From NCBI RefSeq assembly GCF_032854445.1, contig NC_088303.1:29677265-29741264 (forward strand): a stretch of DNA of 64,000 bases, written 5' to 3'. Shown here in pieces: positions 47,811 through 64,000 of this stretch. A program made the position numbers and the translations under genes. This stretch comes from Liolophura sinensis. Its lineage: Eukaryota; Mollusca; Polyplacophora; Chitonida; Chitonidae. The notes under the pieces were generated by a model. It saw only the letters and a program-made list of their open reading frames with translations, was not told where the DNA came from and did no database searches. Each line of letters begins with the position of its first letter. Within the stretch, counting starts at the first letter, position 1.

Positions 47811-48051
47811 CCTGGAATTTTTAGGACAACGATACTCAACAATGTTACACTGTTAAATTCTGTTCATCAACTACAGCCATCAACGACAGGTTTGGCTTCG
47901 AATACTAACTTTTAGTCTCACACGTTTACGAAAGCATTTTACATTAGTTTCTTGTCTACAATGCATATAAAGCAAACCTGTCAGAGAATCTTGAGTTCGA
48001 ATCTTACAGTTCTTGCTTGTCAACAAATACACATTGACTTACGTAACTTAC

Positions 48052-48112
48052 GCGGGAGTTCTGTTGCATCTTGGGAAACATCCTGTAAAGACGCATTTTC
48101 GGATTAGGTATT
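48052..48112 (-). other. DDB2: Putative DDB2 non-coding first exon
   Basis: On the - strand CCCGC is followed by GTAAGT at 48051, a strong donor, and the next exon starts at 47352 after gattttag. ATGs in this segment open only an overlapping frame that stops soon after the splice, so it would be 5' UTR with a short upstream ORF. The 5' end is a guess; no transcript evidence. Confidence 0.45.
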
Positions 48113-48346
48113 AATCTTTAACAGTTTTCTACACTACAATTTTCAATTATTTCAATCAGTTCTTTATTTTATATTAAATAATTCAAAATTAAATAAACAA
48201 CATTTCAAAAGATTAAAGTCGTGAGAATTGGATGTTACGAATCGATGTCTAGCTTTTGCAAATGACCTTGAGAAGTTCAAGGAAACAGCAAGGCTGAATC
48301 GCCGGGTTGATCTTCACTGTAGTAAACTTCACTACAAACCTACACA
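48053..48346. promoter_or_regulatory. Shared divergent promoter between DDB2 and TPI1
   Basis: The putative DDB2 first exon (- strand) and the TPI1 start codon (+ strand, 48347) are under 300 bp apart. The interval is AT-rich in the middle with no repeat inserted, although SINE DNA lies nearby in the DDB2 5' intron. No TATA box in a convincing position was seen. Co-regulation is inference. Confidence 0.5.
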
Positions 48347-54335
<5,989 letters not shown>

Positions 54336-54904
54336 ATCTAGGACTTGAATATTTAATATGCTTTTTGCTTATTTACGCATACCAATGTATTATGTATCCT
54401 CTACATGTATACCAGTGAATTGTATTCTAATACAAGTGTGGACAAAATTTGCCTTTCTAGATGTACCAGTGTTAAGGCAATTTTAAATGAGGTGTACTTT
54501 TACACACATGGAAAGATAGTTTTGAATGCAATTTGTTTCCCTAAATTATGATAATTTAGTGTAGAAAAGAAAAATTCATTGCCTTCAAAAGAAGGCTTGA
54601 TCTTTGCCATCTGTCTAAAAACAATTCACAGAATTAGAGTTTGTGAATTATCCATGCTTCACATCAAGTAACTGTGAAATTTTGGTGGATGACTTGTGAG
54701 GATAGACTGGAATATCGTGATCATGCAGTAAGTTTCAATCAGTCTTTCATCTGTGCAGATATGTTTATGTGTGAACTGTGTAACAGTTACTACTGTTAAA
54801 TTGACGTAATTGGCTAGGATTGAGTGAAGAAAAGTTACATGTTGGTTGATGTCAAGCTTTGGTGTCATTAGAAGTATTTTAGATTTGAAACGAGCTATTA
54901 ACGT

Positions 54905-54910
54905 AATAAA
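54905..54910 (+). terminator. TPI1: Likely TPI1 polyadenylation signal
   Basis: AATAAA about 570 nt after the TPI1 stop; another candidate is at about 55604-55609 beyond the palindrome. Confidence 0.45.
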
Positions 54911-55217
54911 CTTTGGTTCCTAGCTAAAAAGATGATTTTCTACATTTTATTTAAGCTGATAGAGGCAGCATAATTTGATTTTGACATGGGATCTGTAAAA
55001 ACACTTTAAGGCACTAAGAGTGCATGGATTATGACTTGAATGAAGCCAGACACTTAACTGTGGAAAGCTCGTACATGGTTTTAACGTAAATTCTTCGGAA
55101 ACCTCTACCCTGTGGGGTGACAACTCAAGTTTTCTTTGCTGTAGGCTTTCTAACGCATCTTCTAGTCCCCATTTTATCCAAACTTTCCCACTGATTGCAA
55201 TTGTTGTTCATTAATTA

Positions 55218-55324
55218 TTTAAATATTGTACATGTCATATTAATGCCATAGAAATAACTGAATATTTCTGGATGTCTTATTCAGTTATTTCTATGGCATT
55301 AATATGACATGTACAATATTTAAA
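55218..55324. repeat. Perfect 47-bp inverted repeat (13-nt loop)
   Basis: The left arm 55218-55264 (begins TTTAAATATTGTACATGTCA) and the right arm 55278-55324 are exact reverse complements, separated by TTTCTGGATGTCT. Located about 0.9 kb after the TPI1 stop. It could be a very young foldback element, a small-RNA hairpin, or an assembly fold-back artefact. Confidence 0.97.
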
Positions 55325-55443
55325 GTAAGGAAGTATTGATTAAATTAAGAACTTGCAGCTCTGACTTCACGGAAGAGTTTAGTGGAGAAATGGATAACAT
55401 TTACTGGTGCATGCACATATGAAGGGGTGTTACAGAGTACTGC

Positions 55444-55507
55444 GGCTGCCGTCGTATAAGTGAAATATTCTCGAGTACGATGTAAAACATTGATTAAATA
55501 CGTAAAT
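55444..55507 (+). mobile_element. Short V-SINE 3' fragment with target duplication
   Basis: GGCTGCCGTCGTATAAGTGA to AAAACATTGATTAAATACGT, flanked by AGAGTACTGC at 55434-55443 and 55508-55517. Downstream of TPI1. Confidence 0.85.
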
Positions 55508-56849
55508 AGAGTACTGCATGGGTATTTCATTAAACAAGAATCAGTTGAACAGCGGATATGTTACAGGTGTCTGAGTGATTCTACAACACAGTAGTCAGTT
55601 CATTGAATAAAGAAATCAACTCCTGACTATACGATTGTCATGTTATTGAATTGGAGCTACCTATGGAGGACATAAACTAGACTGTTCTCATACTTTTAGA
55701 GTGTACATATGTAACTTTGCTGGGGAGATCTGGTTTTTATTATTCAGTTTATACTTGAACAAGTTCTTTTTGTGTCATGTGAAAAGCATCTACCCTGTAC
55801 TGTTGTTACCATTCAATGTTTACCAGTATTTTCTGGTTTAACCAGTATTGAAAGGCTATTTCTTTGTGTTGTTTCATTAGTATACATGTAGTCACATTTT
55901 TATCACTTTTGTTCTGATAAGGCGTTTAATTTTTTTTTGCTGCCTTTTTACTTGCATTGTTATGAAGGCTTTCACAACTTTATATTAATGCTATTCTGAA
56001 CCACAACAATTTTTATTTGTACATTTGGTGCAAACTTAAGAATGCGAGAATTATGAATATATTGGAATTTTCTTTGTTTTTATTCATTTATGTGGTAATG
56101 AAATCTTTAACCATTAAAGCACAGGCACATTTTGATTCTAAGCATTTGAAACACTAATACAGTTAAATCATAAAGACAAAAGCTGCATAGACATGAATGC
56201 ATTCTTACCTCCATCAGTTTTTATGTCTACAGCTGAAATCCCTAAATCCAATGTGCTAATAATCAGTACTTTCTTATGAATGTGCTTTGAAAAAAAAAAT
56301 TGTGGATAGTTACGTTTTTTTTGTTCTCATAGTTTTGCTGTCTCCAAGAAATGAATCGTATGATTACTTACTGTATGACAACATTGGCTGCCTGTTGAGA
56401 TTATGTGGAATTAGTACTTGTAAAATATGAGCCAGCACTGTCAGAAGTTATATTTGAGTGTGTCACCCACTTCTCCCCAGAGAAAATCAAACTCTATTTA
56501 CGGGAGATAAACTGCTTCAGTAGAAAAGATCACGCCATCCCCTGACCTTTATTTGCGCAAGCATGTAGAGTACAAATTAAATCTTGAACATTTGTAAGAT
56601 TTTATTCTAATTTGCCCAGTGTATAAAACATGTTTACAAAAAAAAAAAAAAAAAAAAATGGAAATATTGAAGTAGTTTTTTTTTTGTTCTTGATGAACAC
56701 TTTAGTCAAGACTAAATAAGCCAAATTGAAATTTGGGTTCAAACTTCCTTTTTGATTGTGTCACATCATACCCTGAAATGTTCCACTGTAATGCACATGC
56801 GAGATGGCATCCACATGTCTGGGAGAAATATATTGGAAAGAGTCTGTGG

Positions 56850-57180
56850 TATATCAGAGGACATGGTTTGAGCATCCACCTCAGGAGACCCTGGATCAAA
56901 CCTGTGTTGGGTCATACCAAAGACTTCAAAAATGGTACTTGTTGCCTTACACTCAGCACTGAGAGGTTACAGCAAGGAAACAACTGGTTGGCCTGGTGTC
57001 AGAATAATGTGACTTGGTGGGGTGTCATGTCTGGTGTTTTCGGCATGATACTTTAGTGAGGCAGGATTTAGGTAGAATGGATTCACCCTGCCACAAGAAG
57101 ACACAGAATATACATTTATATACATAAACAACCTAATGAGTCGTCATATGACTGAAAAATTGCTACATATGCAGTTAAAC
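56850..57180 (+). mobile_element. Second, diverged copy of the (ACTC)n-tailed SINE family
   Basis: Shares the head (CCTGGATCAAACCTGTGTTG), AAAGACTTCAAAAATGG, and the tail block CATATGACTGAAAAATTGCT with the copy at 12.3 kb. Tail decayed. Intergenic. Confidence 0.7.
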
Positions 57181-58059
57181 CCCATAAATGCATACATGTA
57201 GATACCAAAGGAGCATGATGATGTTTGACCTCATTAGTCAGAGTTTAGGCGTCTCATTGGCAGAGGGAGCTCGACCTCGGTATTTGTTCAGTAACTGGCT
57301 TACATTTAGGTGTAAAGTGAGTTGGCATTTGACTGTTTGTTTCCAGAGACCTCATTTGGAAATTTGAGAAACTGAAAACCCTCAAAGGAATACAGAGATT
57401 GTTGGAGGAATTGTTTCATACTTTATGATGGTTTGCATGTATGTATAATGCCTAAAAGCATACACAGTTGGAACATCCGTGGAGGTTAATGAAGGCTGTG
57501 TAAACAGACCAAACTAGATCAATCTATTTTTTGTGTGGCATGTCTCTCAACACAAGCTGAAGCGCCACACACTCGAGGATTCTTCACTTATGTGGTGACA
57601 GTCATGTTCATGGGTGGAGGAAAGTGGATTGCCAACTTTTAGCAAGATACTGAAACCTTCCCACGTTTGGCCATGTTTAACATGCGCACTATAATGGCGG
57701 TCATACAAGCATCGTTGAGTATTTACGCCAAGGCCCCACAAGCAGTGAGAGCAGGGGAATCTACAAATTCCCTATCTGAGCCTCGGAACTGAACCTGGAC
57801 CTTGTGTGCCTTTGTGATTGAAAGACAAACACCTTTTACTACTTGGCCACAATCCACTGCCAGCAGTTCTTTGAAAGGCAACCCTGGTTGGGAAACCACA
57901 CAACCATTGCCAGAAGAACTGTTCACTGTCGTTTATGTTGTGTACAGGATGACAGTTCCCATTTTTCATCTGCCTGATGTCTGGGTGGAAAATGCCTGTG
58001 GTATTTTGTGGTACCATACATTTTTGCCTTTTTGAACAACAATGATGAGGTTATTCTGA

Positions 58060-59945
58060 CATAAAGCCATAAAGACATCAATGGATGGGTAATTCGGACA
58101 AAGCCAACCCTACAATGACTCAGTACTGCTGACAAAGCCGACCCTACTACGACTGGCATAACACCCTGTCCTACAATGACTTGGTCCTTCCGACGTGAAG
58201 CCCAGTCCTACAATGACTCAGTAATTCTGACATAAAGCTGACCCTACTACGACTGGCATAACACCTTGTCCTACAATGACTTGGTCCTTCCGACGTGAAG
58301 CTCAGTCCTACAATGACTCAGTGCTTCTGACATAAAGCTGACCCTACTACGACTGGCATAACACCCTGTCCTACAATGACTTGGTCCTTCCGATGTGAAG
58401 CCCAGTCCTACAATGACTCAGTAATTCTGACATAAAGCTGACCCTACTACGACTGGCATAACACCTTGTCCTACAATGACTTGGTCCTTCCGACGTGAAG
58501 CTCAGTCCTACAACGACTCAGTACTTCTGACATAAAGCCGACCCTACTACGACTGGCATAACACCCTGTCCTACAATGACTTGGTCCTTCAGACGTGAAG
58601 CTCAGTCCTACAATGACTCAGTAATTCTGACATAAAGCTGACCCTACTACGACTGGCATAACACCTTGTCCTACAATGACTTGGTCCTTCCGACGTGAAG
58701 CTCAGTCCTACAATGACTCAGTCCTTCTGACATAAAGCCGACCCTACTACGACTGGCATAACACCCTGTCCTACAATGACTTGGTCCTTCCGACGTGAAG
58801 CTCAGTCCTACAATGACTCAGTGCTTCTGACATAAAGCCGACCCTACTACGACTGGCATAACACCCTGTCCTACAATGACTTGGTCCTTCCGACGTGAAG
58901 CTCAGCCCTACAATGACTCAGTGCTTCTGACATAAAGCCGACCCTACTACGACTGGCATAACACCTTGTCCTACAATGACTTGGTCCTTCCGACGTGAAA
59001 CTCAGTCCTACAATGACTCAGTACTTCTGACATAAAACCGACCCTACTACGACTGGCATAACACCTTGTCCTACAATGACTTGGTCCTTCCGACGTGAAG
59101 CTCAGTCCTACAATGACTCAGTGCTTCTGACATAAAGCCGACCCTACTACGACTGGCATAACACCCTGTCCTACAATGACTTGGTCCTTCCGACGTGAAG
59201 CTCAGTCCTACAATGACTCAGTGCTTCTGACATAAAGCCGACCCTACTACGACTGGCATAACACCCTGTCCTACAATGACTTGGTCCTTCCGACGTGAAG
59301 CTCAGTCCTACAATGACTCAGTGCTTCTGACATAAAGCCGACCCTACTACGACTGGCATAACACCTTGTCCTACAATGACTTGGTCCTTCCGACGTGAAA
59401 CTCAGTCCTACAATGACTCAGTGCTTCTGACATAAAGCCGACCCTACTACGACTGGCATAACACCTTGTCCTACAATGACTTGGTCCTTCCGACGTGAAG
59501 CTCAGTCCTACAATGACTCAGTGCTTCTGACATAAAGCTGACCCTACTACGACTGGCATAACACCCTGTCCTACAATGACTTGGTCCTTCCGACGTGAAG
59601 CTCAGTCCTACAATGACTCAGTGCTTCTGACATAAAGCCGACCCTACTACGACTGGCATAACACCGTGTCCTACAATGACTTGGTCCTTCCGACGTGAAG
59701 CTCAGTCCTACAATGACTCAGTAATTCTGACATAAAGCCCAGTTCAACAACGACGTGGTAATTCGGACATAAAGCCCAGTTCTACAATGACTTGGTCCTT
59801 CCGACATGAACCCCAGTCTTAAAATTATTCGGAAATTCTGACATTAACCCCACTTCAACAATAATTTGGTAATTCTGACATTAGGCCGAGTCCTATGACT
59901 CGGTAATTCTGACATAAAGCCAGTCCTACAATAGCTTGAGTAATT
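58060..59945. repeat. 100-bp satellite-like array downstream of TPI1
   Basis: About 16-17 units of exactly 100 bp from ~58130 to ~59740, followed by ~37-bp monomers to ~59945. Each 100-bp unit is itself 37 + 37 + 26 bp of related sequence (CCTACAATGACT...GACRTRAAG). The first six units alternate between two forms, a 200-bp higher-order period. Intergenic. Confidence 0.95.
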
Positions 59946-60199
59946 CCTGAATTTTCTGTTGGTTGATGCAGTGAACATCTGCTCACATGTTAAAATGACT
60001 AATCTGTTGTGATAATGTATGTATAATGTTGCCCGCACCACTCGTGAAATCTGCTAACAAATTAACCACCACTGTAGGTTAATGCCAATTATACGTACAT
60101 GTAAATCCAAAAGCTTTCCACATGTTTTATAAAATAGTCCAGTTTTATTTACAGGTAAAATTTATAAATAAACAAACTGAGTACAGCAATGTACATATA

Positions 60200-60362
60200 C
60201 ATGTTTGCTTCACACCCAGCATTATTCCTTTATGTGTGCTTCATACCCATGAATTTACCTTTGATGTTTGCTTCACATCCAGCATTATCCCTTCAAGTTT
60301 GCTTCACATCCAGCATTATCCTTTGTATATGTTTGCTTCAAATCCAGGGGTATACCTTTCGT
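60200..60362. repeat. ~33-36-bp tandem repeat, five copies
   Basis: Diverged units of TTTGCTTCACATCCAGCATT + ATCCCTT. Lies just 3' of the stop of the right-edge gene, possibly in its 3' UTR. Confidence 0.8.
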
Positions 60363-60611
60363 GTTTAGTTAACATCTTCTGCCACGTCACCATGTGATGG
60401 AACAAATCTTCCATGTTTCCGATCATTAAAACTGTTACATCACTGATAACCTCCAGTGGTGTTTAATCATGTCATAGGGCCTAGCATTAAGACTGTTTTC
60501 CTCCCTGGCCAATAAGTGCCACCTTACACATTAAAATAATGGTATCTCCTTAAATCAGATGAGTTTTCAAAATGTGAAAGACTTGAGTAAATTCTACATC
60601 ATTCTTCATTG

Positions 60612-63600
60612 TCAACTAGGCTCTGTCTTTCCTACAGCCAGTTTTTTCTTCTTTGCAACAGATTCCATTTTGTCTTCAAGGCTTTCTAAAATAGAAAAAA
60701 AAAAGAAAAAATTACCTGAACATACAATACAAACTGACAGCACTGGTCAAAGCAGTGGTCTGCTTAAAGCAGATAGGCAGATATCAATGCAATCACGTCT
60801 GTCTGTGTCACAATGTGTATGTTTTGGGCAGGAGATTGCAGCAACTTGTCAGGATAAGTTGGCAAGTAAACCTCCTTGGGAGTCATTGCTTGAGGAACAA
60901 TTTTGTGACGTTGCATTATTTTTCATGAACAAAATCAGATTTATTACAAAAATATCTTCCCAAAATCTCCATGAAAGATTGTTACAACTCAGAAGGCCCT
61001 ACAATGTTCGGTAAATTCCCTGATGTTGGTAGAGCCTGCTAGGGCAAATGCTTACACTCATGCAGGTCAAAGACGAGCAGGACTGCTACAAGACAGCGGT
61101 TGTGCCGATCAAAATCATCCTGACAGAGTGCCAAGCTAAAAGAAACATCAGCCCTTTGAACATGGCACAGAGCTCATATTCTTTGGTTGCTTATCACATG
61201 ATTTTGTTTGTATTTTCTCATTGTCACATTGTTAAATACCGATGGTACCGGAGAGCTCCTAGGTTTTGTGACATTACTCTAGTTAGCTATAACATGGCAA
61301 AATGGTGTCACCAAATAACTGGCATGTTAGTGTGATCATTTGCTATTTTTTTGCTTGATAAGCTGAGTAGAATTTTAAAAATATTTTTACAACATTTCTG
61401 GAATACTACTTAATTAATTAATTCAGCTTTAGAGGCTGACTTTATGTTCACTTTAACCTTAGCATACATAGGAGCTTAAGGTCCCAGTTGCTGATGGCCA
61501 TGCAACTTTGGATTGAACAATGTGCACGGAACAACTGGAGTACAACTTCAATTGAGATAAGGTGTTATTCCCCACACATGAGAGCTGTCTGCATTAATGT
61601 AGCTACAGTGAACCCAGTCCTGCAATACCTCTGCCTCGCATTACCTGGTCTGTTGCAGACAGTCTTAAGACCCGTAAAAAGTAGCCAATCCAACAAAAAC
61701 ACACACATGATGTCAGTGAACACTGACTGACCATGGTATGTTGCCAGAAGAACTCCTGTTCATCAATATGTACACAAACCTGCATGCAGAAACCAATTTA
61801 TCGATCAGAATTGACTTTTGCCAACATTTTGAACGTGTTGTTGATGTCGCAAAATTGTTTTAACGGTTTACAAGCTGTCTGCTGGTCGGATGGCACATAA
61901 AACAAAACAGGCAAGATTCTAACGGACTACACTGAGCTGTGAAAAAAACTTCCTTGTGAATCCTCAGCGAGGTTTAATTATGCACATCATTATTGTGATA
62001 AGATTCTGATAAAATCAGATGACAAAATCAGATGATAAAATCAGATGACAAAATCAGATGACAAACAAATCTACAAACCATACATGAAAAGGCTTTGAAG
62101 GAAGTACATGTAGAATGAGATTACCGCAGGTTTGTCTGTCCAGCAAGCGTTTGTATGTCTTCCCTTTCCATCCCATGGCCATCCAGTCCAGAAAGGAGCC
62201 TCCTGTCACTCCCTCAGCACCTAGTTCAGGTACATGCTCCAGTTCTGTCAGCATCTTCCTGATCATGGTCGCCCTACAATGCACCAGAAAGAAATCACAC
62301 ACATATTTGACCAACTGTTGGACAAAATTTCATTAAGGACACACCAATAAATATTTTTGTTTTATGGGCTGAAAGCATCTTTGTTCAGTGTCAGAGGAGG
62401 GATTAAAAATGAAAATGAAATTGAAAATATCAAACTAATACGGGCTAAATGTGGACTGTCCCAGCATTTTTTCCTGTTTAAGACATATTAAACATATGAT
62501 TGGAAAGCCTTGATAAGCAGGAAAATCATTAAAACATCAAGACTGGACAAAATAAGAATGGATTTACAAATTTTTTTTGTTATTTGTTTCTCTTGCTGGA
62601 TCTTTATAATAATGTCAGCTCGCCTCATAGAGCGCAATATAAAAACCGGTGTCACTGAACCTACATTGTTTACAACAAATTCAGTTCGCTTTGCGAACAC
62701 TTTGAGATTTGACAAGACCCTTCCTCATTGCATTAGGGATACTTTATTTTACACATCAACCCATACCCTAACCATTTCATTTCAGATACAACCCTAAAAT
62801 TTTCTATACAGGGCAAGAAATTCGCAGCCCAAATCAATAGCGGTTGTACATAACACTGTCATAAAGTCCCCCTTGATTCTCCCCCCCCCCCCAAAAATAG
62901 GGACATTCATCTACTAGAGGCCTGCAAGGTACATGTAACTTAAAATTGAACAAACTGACTGGTTCAAGTAGCCTTCACAGAAACCGCGCATCACCAATTC
63001 CTACCTGTTAGAAAGCAGAGGGTGTGTCTCTGACAATGTGTGGTGTACACTCTATCACTGCAAGAATGATTACGTGTGAGTGACTTACTTGATGGCAGCT
63101 TTCCCCCAAAGTTCTTGTAACCTCTTCACATTATACCTGTGAGCCTCTGAAAAACAAACAAGAATAATAAACAAAAAAAAAACATGACACATTCAATATA
63201 TACTTATATATTATATATTCTGATGGGGTATTTTTTTTTTTTTTTTGGACAAAAAAACAGAACTATGCAAACATAACAGGTCTAAAGCTTCGGATGAGTG
63301 TCCTATTTTTCCTAAAATTTGTTTTTTTTTTAGCCAATATATATGTAATTCTAGCACGAATATTGAGTTTCTCTTCTCTCACATGGTCACTCCACCTACT
63401 GAACAACATACTCATATCTTCACTTTTCCAAAATTCTACTTTCAACACTACCAATATCTTTCCCAAATTTTAGAAGAATTTTGGAAGTTTTATCTCAACA
63501 CTACCAATATATGTCCCAAATTTTAGAAGAAATTTAGAAGTTTTATCTCAACACTACCAATATATGTCCCAAATTTTAGAAGAATTTTAGAAGTTTTATC

Positions 63601-63869
63601 TCAACAGAAGTTTTATCTCAACACTACCAATATCTCTCCCAACTTTTAGAAGAATTTTATAAGTTTGATCTCGTGTACACAATATTCACGTATTCACTTG
63701 ACCCGTTTAAAGCCATACTTGTACATGCAACCTTGGTATCTTTGGAAGGATCTGGCTGACCCATGTACACTATATTCTTATATAACCATGATCCAGGAAA
63801 AAGTGTTACCTTCATTATAGATCCAGTCTACATTTTCAAACTGACAATCAAACAGTACCAGCGGCAATT
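60612..63869 (-). CDS. 3' end of an unrecognised protein-coding gene (four exons visible)
   Basis: Exons in transcript order: 63869-63810, 63146-63089, 62273-62125, 60685-60612, each bounded by AG/GT sites, with phases 2-1-2-1 that join without a stop. The visible C-terminal ~114 residues run LPLVLFDCQFENVDWIYN, then AHRYNVKRLQELWGK, KMLTELEHVPELGAEG, GGSFLDWMAMGWKG, ending in a basic tail with four lysines and TEPS. No domain or catalytic motif is recognised. The tail could be a nuclear-localisation signal. The gene continues beyond the right edge. A possible AATAAA on the - strand is at 60144-60149. Confidence 0.75.
62010..62064. repeat. 15-bp tandem repeat
   Basis: ACAAAATCAGATGAC-like unit, about four copies, in an intron of the right-edge gene. 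Confidence 0.85.
63436..63668. repeat. ~55-bp tandem repeat, four copies
   Basis: Units ACACTACCAATATATGTCCC + AAATTTTAGAAGAATTTTAG + AAGTTTTATCTCA. An extra partial AGAAGTTTTATCTCA lies at about 63606-63620. Intron of the right-edge gene. Confidence 0.9.
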
Positions 63870-64000
63870 CTGAAAAAAAAACCCAAAAAACCAACAGCAA
63901 TTGAAATAAATAATCTTAAAACATTAGAAAATTATTGTGACAACACATGGTACATATAGTCCTCTATATATGTTCTGTGAAGCCAAGCTTCAACAAAATC

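Larger units (their letters stand above)
54336..60611. other. Intergenic, TPI1 to right-edge gene
   Basis: TPI1 3' UTR, the perfect palindrome, a V-SINE fragment, an A21 tract near 56639, an (ACTC)n-type SINE, a possible V-SINE remnant near 57570-57670, the 100-bp satellite array and a short minisatellite. Open frames at 57800-58035 show no recognisable protein. Confidence 0.6.

Noticed and set aside
60559-61014. 151-codon frame on the + strand
   Set aside because: Antisense to the last exon and intron of the right-edge gene; crosses low-complexity A-rich sequence and shows no family resemblance.

Overview
Eukaryotic nuclear DNA, most likely from a marine lophotrochozoan and probably a mollusc. 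This is inferred from intron-rich genes, many copies of a tRNA-headed SINE with a V-SINE-type core like the one reported from molluscs as RUDI, and many short inverted-repeat elements. Nothing prokaryotic is present: no operons, no CRISPR.

Three genes can be read exon by exon. LIG3 (DNA ligase III, + strand, 10613-32628) has 21 coding exons and encodes about 1034 residues. DDB2 (UV-damage WD40 sensor, - strand, 36445-47333) has nine coding exons and encodes 575 residues. TPI1 (triosephosphate isomerase, + strand, 48347-54335) has six exons and encodes 249 residues. LIG3 and DDB2 converge. DDB2 and TPI1 are head to head across a short shared promoter. Two neighbours therefore belong to DNA repair (DDB2 recognises UV lesions; LIG3 seals nicks in nuclear and mitochondrial repair), while TPI1 is glycolytic. 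The 3' end of a fourth, unrecognised gene lies on the - strand at the right edge (60612-63869). A possible small first exon lies on the - strand at the left edge. The first 10 kb otherwise show no gene I can support.

Most remaining sequence is intron and intergenic DNA filled with repeats. There are at least ten tandem arrays, about fifteen V-SINE copies (several with clear target-site duplications), a second tRNA-derived SINE with an (ACTC)n tail, at least five families of MITE-like inverted-repeat elements, a ~1 kb dispersed repeat present twice, and a perfect 47-bp palindrome downstream of TPI1.

The most striking signals are these. (1) One DDB2 intron is almost entirely a ~100-copy array of a 35-bp unit that contains the end of the upstream exon plus its GTGAGT splice donor. 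(2) A smaller array in LIG3 likewise starts exactly at a splice donor. (3) LIG3 carries a PBZ (poly-ADP-ribose-binding) zinc finger between its catalytic core and BRCT domain. (4) A textbook U12-type intron splits the LIG3 BRCT domain. (5) A probable GC-AG intron lies in DDB2. All reading was by eye; homology is judged from remembered family sequences, not from a search.
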